Source: Flavobacteriaceae bacterium PRS1
GTDB lineage: Bacteria > Bacteroidota > Bacteroidia > Flavobacteriales > Flavobacteriaceae
NCBI GenBank assembly: GCA_003709165.1
Contig: RDRZ01000016.1
Coordinates: forward strand, 1-55,645
Direction: 5' to 3'
DNA: 55,645 nucleotides
The notes beneath the pieces are model-generated. The model saw nothing but the letters and a program-made list of their open reading frames with translations, searched no databases and was not told the DNA's origin. The first letter of the stretch is position 1. Each line of letters starts with the position of its first letter. This document shows, one piece after another, positions 48,712 to 55,645 of this stretch. A program made the position numbers and the translations under genes.

Positions 48712-48729
48712 TCCCGATAGCTATCGGGA
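48712..48729. repeat. TCCCGATAGCTATCGGGA palindrome
   Basis: A perfect 18-base palindrome between the tRNA-Gln promoter and the tRNA. Same family as 43902-43919, 31844-31859 and the core at 31768-31785. In the tRNA precursor it would form a hairpin about 55 bases before the mature 5' end. Confidence 0.8.
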
Positions 48730-48758
48730 ACACCATAAGCCATTATTTATTGAGGTTG

Positions 48759-48789
48759 CAAATTTAAAACAAAGTTTTAGTTGCACAAA
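48759..48789 (-). promoter_or_regulatory. Promoter for tRNA-Gln
   Basis: On the minus strand TTTG (48786-48789) and TAAATTTG (48759-48766) are 19 bases apart, a full match to TTG/TAnnTTTG. The tRNA begins about 95 bases further on. Confidence 0.55.
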
Positions 48790-48838
48790 CTATTTATCAA
48801 GAAAATAATAGATAGGTCATAACGTTTACTTAAAAACG

Positions 48839-48869
48839 TTGAAGTGTAATATATTTATTCTTAAATTCG
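48839..48869 (+). promoter_or_regulatory. Candidate promoter for DUF2723 gene
   Basis: TTG (48839-48841) is followed after 20 bases by TAAATTCG (48862-48869), one mismatch from TAnnTTTG, leaving a leader of about 15 bases to the ATG at 48890. Confidence 0.4.
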
Positions 48870-48889
48870 CCATCGATAACAAATTAATT

Positions 48890-51800
48890 ATGTCATACCT
48901 CAACTTTAAAAAGTGGAACAACATTTTAGGATGGTTCGCTTTTTTAATTGCACTGATTACATATAGTTTAACAGTTGAGCCTACTGTAAGTTTTTGGGAT
49001 GCTGGAGAATATATTTTAACCTCATCCAAACTGCAAGTCGGACATCCTCCCGGAGCACCTTTGTTTCAAATGATGGGTGCTTTTTTCTCAATATTTGCTA
49101 CTGAACCCTCTCAAATTGGTTTGATGTTAAACATGATGAGTGCCACTGCAAGTGCATTTACCATTTTGTTTATGTTCTGGTCTATAACTATTTTATTGCG
49201 AAAATTTGCAGTTACTAATGAAGTTATTTCTAAAACAGAAGGTCAGGCAATTTTAGGTGCTGCTTTAGTTGGTAGCTTGTCATTTACATTTACCGATTCA
49301 TTCTGGTTTAACGCTGTAGAAACAGAAGTTTATGCAATGGCAACACTAATAATGTCTGTTTTATTCTATTTAGGATTGCGATGGGAACAAGATATGAATA
49401 AGCCCAGAGGAAACAAATGGCTCATTTTAATTTCTTTTATTACTGGTCTTTCTTTTGGAGTTCATTTTATGGCGCTACTCACTATTCCAGCAATTGGATT
49501 AATATATTATTTTAAAAACTATAAAGAAATTACGGTTAAGAATTTTATTATCGCAAATGTAGCAGTTGTAGCAATTTTGCTTGTTGTTTTTAAACTTTTA
49601 CTCCCTACAACCCTAAAATTTTTTAGTGCTTCTGAAGTGTTTTTTATAAATAGCTTTGGCTTACCTTTTAATAGTGGATCTGTAATTGCTAGCATCGTTG
49701 CAATAGCTCTGTTTTATTTCGGAATAAAATATACCAGAAAAAAACAATATAAACATGTTAATACTTTAGTACTCTGTGTGCTTTTTATTTTTATAGGATT
49801 CTCGTCCTGGATGCTGCTTCCTATTCGTGCCAATGCAAATGTTGTTATTAATGAAAACAATCCTTCCAGTGCCAGAGAACTTTTGGCGTATTATAATTTA
49901 GAACAATATCCTAAAACCTATTTGTTTTATGGTCCGCAATTTACCGACCAATATTCTGGCGAAGATGAAAACAATCCATATTCAGATGCTAAGCCTAAAT
50001 ACGAAAAAGATTATGATAAAGGGGAATATATTATTGTAAACGATTATAAAAATGCTATTCAAAATTATAATTCCGATCATGCTTCAATATTCCCAAGAAT
50101 GTGGAGTACAGAACATGCCGAAAATTACATGTTGTATTCAGGATATTTAGATTTTAATATTAAATCTGAATATCAAATGCAAAATGAATTAAGAGGAATC
50201 GTTGCCGACTTTAGAGGTCGTGTTGCCGAAGGGCTTGTGGATTATGAAGATTATCACAAATTCTTAAAAACCTATGCTCGTTATATAGATATTGAAAAAC
50301 CTTCGCTTGGAAAAAATATTGCTTATATGCTAGAATACCAATTAGGTTATATGTATTGGCGTTATTTTATGTGGAATTTTACTGGAAGACAAGACGATAT
50401 ACAAGGTAAATACGATATGCATGGCAATTGGATTAGTGGCATTACATTTATAGATGAGATGCATTTGGGTATGTCTCAAGATGAATTACCTAGTGATGTG
50501 CTCAATAACAAAGCACGAAACACCTATTACTTTTTGCCGCTTATTTTAGGGCTTATAGGTTTGTTCTTTTTATTTAACAGAGATAAAAAACTGTTTTGGG
50601 TTATGTTAGTTTTCTTCTTGTTTACAGGACTTGCCATACAAGTTTATACCAATGTTAGACCTTTTGAACCTCGTGAACGTGATTACTCGGTTGTAGGCTC
50701 ATTTTACGTGTTTGCGATATGGATTGGTTTTGGTGTTTATGCCTTATACAATGCTTTATGCAAAGTTTATAAACACAAATTAATTGCTCCTGCTGTTACA
50801 ATAATCTGTTTGGCATTAGTCCCAACCATTTTAGCAACAAGCAATTGGGATGATCACGACCGATCCGGGAAAAAAACAGCACATGCCATGGCTGTAAAAT
50901 ATTTAGAATCTTGTGCGCCAAACGCTATATTGTTTACTATTGGCGATAACGATACCTTCCCATTATGGTACGCTCAAGAAATTGAAGGCATAAGAACAGA
51001 CGTAAGAGTTATAAATACCAGTTTGTTTCAAACCGATTGGTATATAGACCAAATGAAACGCAAAGCCTACGAAAGCGACCCGATACCATCACAACTTACG
51101 CACGACAAATACAAATACGGTACAAGAGATTACATTATAAAAGATGTTCAATTTAAAGACACTATAAATATTAAAGAGTTTTTAAATTTCATTACAAGTG
51201 ATAACCCAAGAGCAAAATATAAAACAATATTACAAAAGGAAGGTTATGACATTAGCAACATGAGATCTCAAGATTTAAATGCTAATTATTTACCTACCGA
51301 AAATATAAGAATTCCTGTTAATAAAGCTTCAGTATTAAAACATGGTATTGTTAAAGAAAAAGATTCGAGTAAAATTGTGCCTTATATTGATATTAAAATA
51401 AAAGGTGGCGCACTTTACAAAAACCGTCTCTTAATGTTAGATATCGTAGCGAACAACAATTGGGAACGACCTATTTATTTTACTGGTGGTGCTTTTGGTG
51501 ATGAAGATTATATTTGGATGAAAGATTATCTGCAACTCGATGGTTTAGTTTATAAACTTGTTCCTATTAAAACTCCTGTAGAAAGAGCAAATCCTTTTGA
51601 TATGGGAAGAATAGATAGTGATTTAATGTATAACTTGGTAACATCCTGGGATTGGGGAAATAGTGGAACAGATATTTATCACGATGTAGAAACTCGTAAA
51701 AATGGTATTTCTTATAGAGGAAATTTAGCGCGATTAATTGAAACCTTAATCAATGAAGATCAATTTGAAAAAGCCGAAGAAATTGCAGACCTCGCTATGG

Positions 51801-52177
51801 AGAAAATGCCTGTTGATGACTTTGGCTACTACACATTATTAGAACCTTATATAGGTGCTTATTACGAAGTGAAAGCCAAAGAAAAAGCAAGACAACTATT
51901 TAAAGATGTTTCTATAAAGTACCAAGAGAGCCTCAACTATTATAGTACCTTAAACGAAAAGAATCAAGCTTATTTAATTGAAAACATCTATACTGATATT
52001 CAACGATACAGAGGTTTGGTAGATGTACTTATGATTTATGAAGATGAAGGTTTTGTGAAAGTTGAAATGCAAAAATTCAACAATTACTTACGACTATTTA
52101 CTGGCGAAGAACCTGAAGAAGACGAAAGAACAGAAATAGATTTACCTTCTGAAAGCGACTCTATTGATTTTGAATAA
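48890..52177 (+). CDS. DUF2723 multi-pass membrane protein (glycosyltransferase-like)
   Basis: From the ATG at 48890 the product has 1095 residues. The N-terminus has TVEPTVSFWDAGEYILTSSKLQVGHPPGAPLFQMMG, the acidic first loop of DUF2723, which resembles protein O-mannosyltransferases and other GT-C enzymes in its DxE position. There are about ten helices in two blocks (residues 10-330 and 560-680), then a large soluble part with FTIGDNDTFPLWYAQEIEGIRTDVRVIN and a helical, TPR-like C-terminal region, ending in an acidic tail. Transfer of a lipid-linked sugar to exported proteins is a reasonable inference. The frame is open from 48839, but a start at 48890 fits the family. The NodB gene follows after 6 bases. 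Confidence 0.88.
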   Translation: MSYLNFKKWNNILGWFAFLIALITYSLTVEPTVSFWDAGEYILTSSKLQVGHPPGAPLFQMMGAFFSIFATEPSQIGLMLNMMSATASAFTILFMFWSITILLRKFAVTNEVISKTEGQAILGAALVGSLSFTFTDSFWFNAVETEVYAMATLIMSVLFYLGLRWEQDMNKPRGNKWLILISFITGLSFGVHFMALLTIPAIGLIYYFKNYKEITVKNFIIANVAVVAILLVVFKLLLPTTLKFFSASEVFFINSFGLPFNSGSVIASIVAIALFYFGIKYTRKKQYKHVNTLVLCVLFIFIGFSSWMLLPIRANANVVINENNPSSARELLAYYNLEQYPKTYLFYGPQFTDQYSGEDENNPYSDAKPKYEKDYDKGEYIIVNDYKNAIQNYNSDHASIFPRMWSTEHAENYMLYSGYLDFNIKSEYQMQNELRGIVADFRGRVAEGLVDYEDYHKFLKTYARYIDIEKPSLGKNIAYMLEYQLGYMYWRYFMWNFTGRQDDIQGKYDMHGNWISGITFIDEMHLGMSQDELPSDVLNNKARNTYYFLPLILGLIGLFFLFNRDKKLFWVMLVFFLFTGLAIQVYTNVRPFEPRERDYSVVGSFYVFAIWIGFGVYALYNALCKVYKHKLIAPAVTIICLALVPTILATSNWDDHDRSGKKTAHAMAVKYLESCAPNAILFTIGDNDTFPLWYAQEIEGIRTDVRVINTSLFQTDWYIDQMKRKAYESDPIPSQLTHDKYKYGTRDYIIKDVQFKDTINIKEFLNFITSDNPRAKYKTILQKEGYDISNMRSQDLNANYLPTENIRIPVNKASVLKHGIVKEKDSSKIVPYIDIKIKGGALYKNRLLMLDIVANNNWERPIYFTGGAFGDEDYIWMKDYLQLDGLVYKLVPIKTPVERANPFDMGRIDSDLMYNLVTSWDWGNSGTDIYHDVETRKNGISYRGNLARLIETLINEDQFEKAEEIADLAMEKMPVDDFGYYTLLEPYIGAYYEVKAKEKARQLFKDVSIKYQESLNYYSTLNEKNQAYLIENIYTDIQRYRGLVDVLMIYEDEGFVKVEMQKFNNYLRLFTGEEPEEDERTEIDLPSESDSIDFE

Positions 52178-52183
52178 TGGGTT

Positions 52184-52840
52184 ATGAATTTAATTCCTGT
52201 TAGAACACTAAAACCGGCAAAATCTTTATTCCCTGATTTAGTCTGGGATTTGCCTTCAAAAGAAAAGGTTATTTATCTTACTTTCGACGATGGTCCTACA
52301 CCAATAATTACGGACTGGACTTTAGATGTTTTAAAGCAATATAATGCAAAAGCCACTTTTTTTTGTATCGGAAAAAATGTTGAAGCACATCCAGATATAT
52401 TCAACAAAATTATTGCTGATGGTCACTCCATTGGAAACCATACCTACAACCATATAAAAGGCTGGACAACTTCAACCAAAAACTATGTTTCAAATATTGA
52501 AAAAGCTCAAAAAGTGCAGAGTAATATAGAAAACTCTAAACTCTTAACTCATAACTATAAACTCTTCAGACCTCCTTATGGCCAAATTAAACCCAAACAA
52601 GCAAAAACCCTTATTCAACTTGGTTATAAAATAATTATGTGGATGGTTGTAGCTATTGATTGGGATGCATCTGTTTCAAAAGAAAAGTGTTTAGGTAATG
52701 TTGTTAATAATACTATTTCCGGAGATATTGTGGTGTTTCATGATAGCGTAAAAGCCGCAAACAATATGCAATATGCACTTCCGAAAGTATTAGAGTATTT
52801 TAGTGAAAAAGGATTTAAGTTTAAATATATTCCTGAATAA
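52184..52840 (+). CDS. Polysaccharide deacetylase (NodB family)
   Basis: The 218-residue protein has TFDDGPTP (motif 1, D35-D36), HSIGNHTYNH (motif 2, H81 and H86), FRPPYGQIKP (motif 3), WDASVS and a late VFHDSVKAA with the catalytic His. It would remove acetyl groups from N-acetylglucosamine-type glycans, such as peptidoglycan or an exported polysaccharide. There is no signal peptide, so it is probably cytoplasmic or moved by another route. It is in an operon with the DUF2723 gene. The last 20 bases overlap the convergent thioredoxin-like gene. Confidence 0.9.
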   Translation: MNLIPVRTLKPAKSLFPDLVWDLPSKEKVIYLTFDDGPTPIITDWTLDVLKQYNAKATFFCIGKNVEAHPDIFNKIIADGHSIGNHTYNHIKGWTTSTKNYVSNIEKAQKVQSNIENSKLLTHNYKLFRPPYGQIKPKQAKTLIQLGYKIIMWMVVAIDWDASVSKEKCLGNVVNNTISGDIVVFHDSVKAANNMQYALPKVLEYFSEKGFKFKYIPE

Positions 52841-53117
52841 TTCCAATAAGCGTATTAGCATCTTGCTCTCCGCTCTGGCGCCATTTCATCTCGCCATCTT
52901 TGTAGATAATTAAGGTTGGCAGACCTTTTATTCTAAGTGCATCAGCTAAATCTTTGTTTTTGTCAACATCAATTTTAATCACTTTTGCTTTATCGCCAAG
53001 AGCTGCTGCTACATCTCTTAAGACTGCATGCATTTCTGTAGATTGTTCATTCCAATCTGTAAAAAAATCTAACAGAACCGGAATATTTACATCTATTAAT
53101 TCCCCAAATTTTGACAT
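52821..53117 (-). CDS. Thioredoxin-fold protein without CxxC
   Basis: The 98-residue protein has the complete thioredoxin fold (VPVLLDFFTDWNEQS, VIKIDVDKNKDLADALRIKGLPTLIIYKDGEMKWRQSG), with cis-Pro67, but where CGPC should be there is EQST (residues 24-27) and no cysteine at all. It cannot act as a disulfide reductase; a chaperone or adaptor role is likely. Nearly identical proteins are common in flavobacteria, as I recall, so the loss is ancient and not a mutation here. Its gene overlaps the nodB gene tail-to-tail by 20 bases. Confidence 0.88.
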   Translation of the reverse strand: MSKFGELIDVNIPVLLDFFTDWNEQSTEMHAVLRDVAAALGDKAKVIKIDVDKNKDLADALRIKGLPTLIIYKDGEMKWRQSGEQDANTLIGIIQEYI

Positions 53118-53148
53118 AATTTAAAGTTTTAAGTCAAATGCGCTATTA

Positions 53149-53156
53149 CAAACCTA
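53149..53156 (-). promoter_or_regulatory. Candidate -7 element for thioredoxin-like gene
   Basis: TAGGTTTG on the minus strand matches TAnnTTTG, about 35 bases before the ATG at 53117; no well-placed TTG. Confidence 0.3.
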
Positions 53157-53257
53157 CACTTTTTTATTCGTTTTAAATAACTGTTAGTCAAGTAGGTTCT
53201 CTCTGACTTTAGTATAAATATAAGCAATTTCAAAGAAACTATAAAATTTCATAGCAA

Positions 53258-54481
53258 TTACACTGGATTTGAACCCTTTTTAAGTTCAATAACCGTAATC
53301 TCTGGCCAAATACCAACACGTCCAGGATATGCTAAAAATCCAAAACCTCTATTTACATTTATATATTGTCCTTTTTCTTTATAGATACCTGCCCAATACT
53401 TATAACGCCATTTTACAGGGCTCCATTTAATCCATCCTGGAATTTCTATTCCAAACTGCATACCATGAGTATGTCCACTTAAGGTTAAATGATAATGATA
53501 ATCATCCTCGATAACTTGTTGTTCCCAATGCGTTGGGTCGTGGCTCATTAAAATTTTAAAATCGTTAGCATCAATATTATGAGCAGCTTTAACTAAATCA
53601 CCTTTTTGTTTAAATCCTTTTCCCCAGTTTTCGATACCAACTATAGCAATACGTTGCCCGTCTTTTTCAAGAAACCGACTTTCATTCATCAATAAATCGA
53701 ATCCTATGTCACGATGAACTTTTGCTAGATCTATTAAGTTTTGTTTTTTGGCTTCTTCCGATTCCCATCGTACATAATCACCATAATCATGATTTCCTAA
53801 AATTGAAAAAATCCCATCTTTTGCTTTTAACCTACTAAATGTATCCATCCAGGGAATCATTTCTTCAGCTTTATTGTTTACCAAATCCCCAGTAAAAAAA
53901 ATAACATCGCTTTGTTGTTCACTAACCAAATCTACAGCATATTCAATTTTTTCTTTATTATCAAAACTTCCGCTATGTATATCGCTTATCTGTGTGATTT
54001 TATAACCATTAAAAGCGTCTGGCAAGTCTTCAAAATAAAGTGTGTATTTTAAAACTTTAAAGTTGTATTTGCCTATATACATTCCATATAATAAAGACAC
54101 AAACGGAATTGCTGCTATGCCTAAAGCCACCTGACTAATAAATTTTCGCCGTGTTGGAAAATAGTTAGTTTGACTGCCATCGTTTTCGGTAAAAAATGAA
54201 TATGCTGCTATCGGTAATCTAATAATGTCTTCTCCAAACATAAAGAGCATCATGGCTATTTTAGGAAGATATAGCGTTAAAAATAAACCAATTGCAATAT
54301 TTACATTTATAGAAAGTCCATTCATATGAATGAGTTGGTAAATAAAATTTCCTAAAACTAAAGCTGAAATAAGGAAATATAAATAGTGTATCCAATTACT
54401 CTTAATTAGAGTCTTTAAGGCTTGAAAAGCATAAAAGTCTATAGCACTAAAAATGGCTATAAAGATAATCCAACGAAACAT
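53258..54481 (-). CDS. Membrane-anchored metallophosphoesterase
   Basis: The 407-residue protein has three or four N-terminal helices (to about residue 100), an RRKFISQVAL Tat-like stretch (111-120) with another helix to about 135, and a calcineurin-type domain with ISDIHSGSF (D167, H169), FTGDLVNN (D199), LGNHDYGDY (N230, H231), MSHDPTHW and SGHTHG. This is the YaeI/LpxH-like group that acts on phospho-lipids or UDP-sugars at the membrane; substrate not assignable. It follows the GH2-like gene by 44 bases and may be cotranscribed with it. Confidence 0.88.
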   Translation of the reverse strand: MFRWIIFIAIFSAIDFYAFQALKTLIKSNWIHYLYFLISALVLGNFIYQLIHMNGLSINVNIAIGLFLTLYLPKIAMMLFMFGEDIIRLPIAAYSFFTENDGSQTNYFPTRRKFISQVALGIAAIPFVSLLYGMYIGKYNFKVLKYTLYFEDLPDAFNGYKITQISDIHSGSFDNKEKIEYAVDLVSEQQSDVIFFTGDLVNNKAEEMIPWMDTFSRLKAKDGIFSILGNHDYGDYVRWESEEAKKQNLIDLAKVHRDIGFDLLMNESRFLEKDGQRIAIVGIENWGKGFKQKGDLVKAAHNIDANDFKILMSHDPTHWEQQVIEDDYHYHLTLSGHTHGMQFGIEIPGWIKWSPVKWRYKYWAGIYKEKGQYINVNRGFGFLAYPGRVGIWPEITVIELKKGSNPV

Positions 54482-54525
54482 ATTAGTTTTCTTTCAAATC
54501 GCAAGTTAACAATAAAGATTTGTGT

Positions 54526-55645
54526 TTATCTTATCAAATTGTTAAAGGTTTTAATCTTTAAATTATTTACAAATTCAGATTTTGTAACGAATTCAATTTC
54601 TACTGTTTCGTTTGGAAGTAAATCAAAATAATTATCACTAAAATGCCCTTTTACATTTGTATATAAAAACACATCCTTCAGGAATGTTGTACTTGATACT
54701 TCAATTCGAAATCCTATAGATGTTTTTGAAACGGTTTTATTGACTATTCCCTTTTGAAGCTTTAAATCTTTAGGTTTTACTAAATAGAAAAATGACCTTT
54801 CATCGTTAAATTTTAAAACTACTACAACTTCATTTTTATTTAATTGAAGTGTTTTTAAGTTTAATTCATGTTTTAATTCACTCGAATTTGAAACAACTTG
54901 TATTTGATTTGAATCTTCCCAAATAACGTTTCCAACAAAATCTAAAATTTGAATTGAAAGTTGACCTTCGTGTAATTTTAAATTATTATTAATAACAAAG
55001 GTTTTTAAAGTGTCATTTTCAATTACTGAAGAAATTAATATATTTTCAAAAGCACGTTTTACTTTATAATGTAGTGCTTTCCAATTGCCGAAAAAGTCAA
55101 TACTCGACCAGGATACTGCTGGCCGACAATCGTTAAGTTGCCAATATAAAGTTCCCATATTATATGGTTTTGCTCTTCGATGTGCTTCAAGTCCTTTTGT
55201 AATGCCATATGCTTGTAACAACTGACTTACATACACATAACCTTCAGGATTATTTGGGACAGGAAAATCACGTTCCATATACTCATGAATAATTTGAAAA
55301 CCTCGACTATGCTTTTGATGCGATTGAAAACCTTCCGAAGAAATATCAATACTATCATTTTGATTAATATAGTTTATCACTTCATAACTCGGAAAAGATT
55401 GAAACCCAAATTCTCTCATAAAACGTGGTACGTTTTTCTCTAAATACTCAAAAGGGTAAGCGTCATGCCAAATCCACCAATCGTGAGCATCGCCTTCTGT
55501 TTTATATTTTGGATTTCCACGTCCATATTTGGGAGAGCTTTCCCAATAATCAGTTTCACTATTTTGAGCAACTGCTAAAGGTAAAATATCATTAAATACT
55601 TTTTGGTAATTGTTTCAAATTCCTTTTTTTTCGCTTTCTATTGCT
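54526..55645 (-). pseudogene. Beta-mannosidase-like glycoside hydrolase family 2 protein, C-terminal part; interrupted
   Basis: The gene enters from the right edge. The frame is open from 55614 to the stop at 54526 and has WWIWHDAYPFEYLEKNVPRFMREFGFQSFPS, with the Glu of REFGFQSFP as the expected GH2 nucleophile, and NMGTLYWQLNDCRPAVSWSSIDFFGNWKALHY. Just upstream, TGA at 55615-55617 interrupts it after EKKGI. Removing one base from the run of eight T at about 55623-55630 and adding one A after TTTGAA gives EKKEFENNYQKVFND, so two compensating A/T-run errors explain it better than a real stop. No start belongs inside this domain. It would release mannose from oligosaccharides, with the signal peptide outside the window. 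Confidence 0.8.

Noticed and set aside
48823..48842. AACGTT-containing inverted repeat before the DUF2723 gene as operator
   Set aside because: Short and AT-rich with self-complementary halves; no regulator gene nearby to support it.

Overview
The window is AT-rich chromosomal DNA from a gliding-type member of the Bacteroidota, almost certainly family Flavobacteriaceae. The evidence is a full-length SprA (type IX secretion translocon), a RemB-like motility gene, an ActABCDEF alternative complex III operon fused to cytochrome oxidase genes, DUF2723 and SCO/DUF420 clusters, TAnnTTTG-type promoters and few Shine-Dalgarno sequences. No phage, transposase, integrase or CRISPR array is visible. Most of it is core genome, transcribed leftward.

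Layout. 1-205: end of an MscS channel. 244-6694 (-): tsaB behind a five-gene MacAB/TolC-type exporter (ATPase, two permeases, HlyD adaptor, TolC). 6813-12094 (-): a cytochrome oxidase accessory cluster, cyoE, two subunit III genes, subunit IV, an SCO-like protein without its copper cysteines, SCO, DUF420 and a small CxMC protein. 12239-13123 (+): an exported metallo-beta-lactamase-fold protein. 13128-17769 (-): a disrupted remB-like gene, two TonB-like genes (one disrupted), a VanZ-like gene and gcvH. 17802-31637 (-): sprA, ruvA, the NADP-malic enzyme, queG, a cytochrome P450 and ruvB. 31873-43281 (-): actABCDEF followed by oxidase subunits II and I, encoding a quinol:cytochrome c:O2 supercomplex. 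43451-43846 (+): a SPOR protein. 43995-48446 (-): rimP-nusA-infB, preceded by tRNA-Gln. 48890-52840 (+): a DUF2723 membrane glycosyltransferase-like protein and a NodB deacetylase. 52821-55645 (-): a thioredoxin fold without CxxC, a membrane metallophosphoesterase and a truncated GH2 beta-mannosidase-like gene.

Function. The two respiratory clusters act together: ACIII oxidises quinol and passes electrons to an aa3/caa3-type oxidase whose subunits I/II lie with ACIII and whose subunits III/IV, heme O synthase and copper-insertion factors lie about 20 kb away. SprA, RemB and the TonB genes belong to outer-membrane secretion, motility and energy transduction.

Quality note. Six otherwise conserved genes are interrupted. 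Several lesions are one-base changes in A/T runs, which suggests sequence error. Two are single in-frame TGA codons (remB, malic enzyme). TGA is used as a genuine stop elsewhere here, so this is not a changed genetic code.

The most interesting leads are the TonB-C-like domain at the N-terminus of RemB beside two tonB genes, an attenuator-like hairpin between promoter and start codon of rimP-nusA-infB, a 7-bp tandem repeat in the signal-peptide codons of a CxMC protein in the oxidase cluster, the cysteine-less SCO paralogue, a 125-residue insert in oxidase subunit III, a His-rich loop in ActF, and a family of CCCGATAGCTATCGGG palindromes. I did not find a convincing wholly new multi-gene system.
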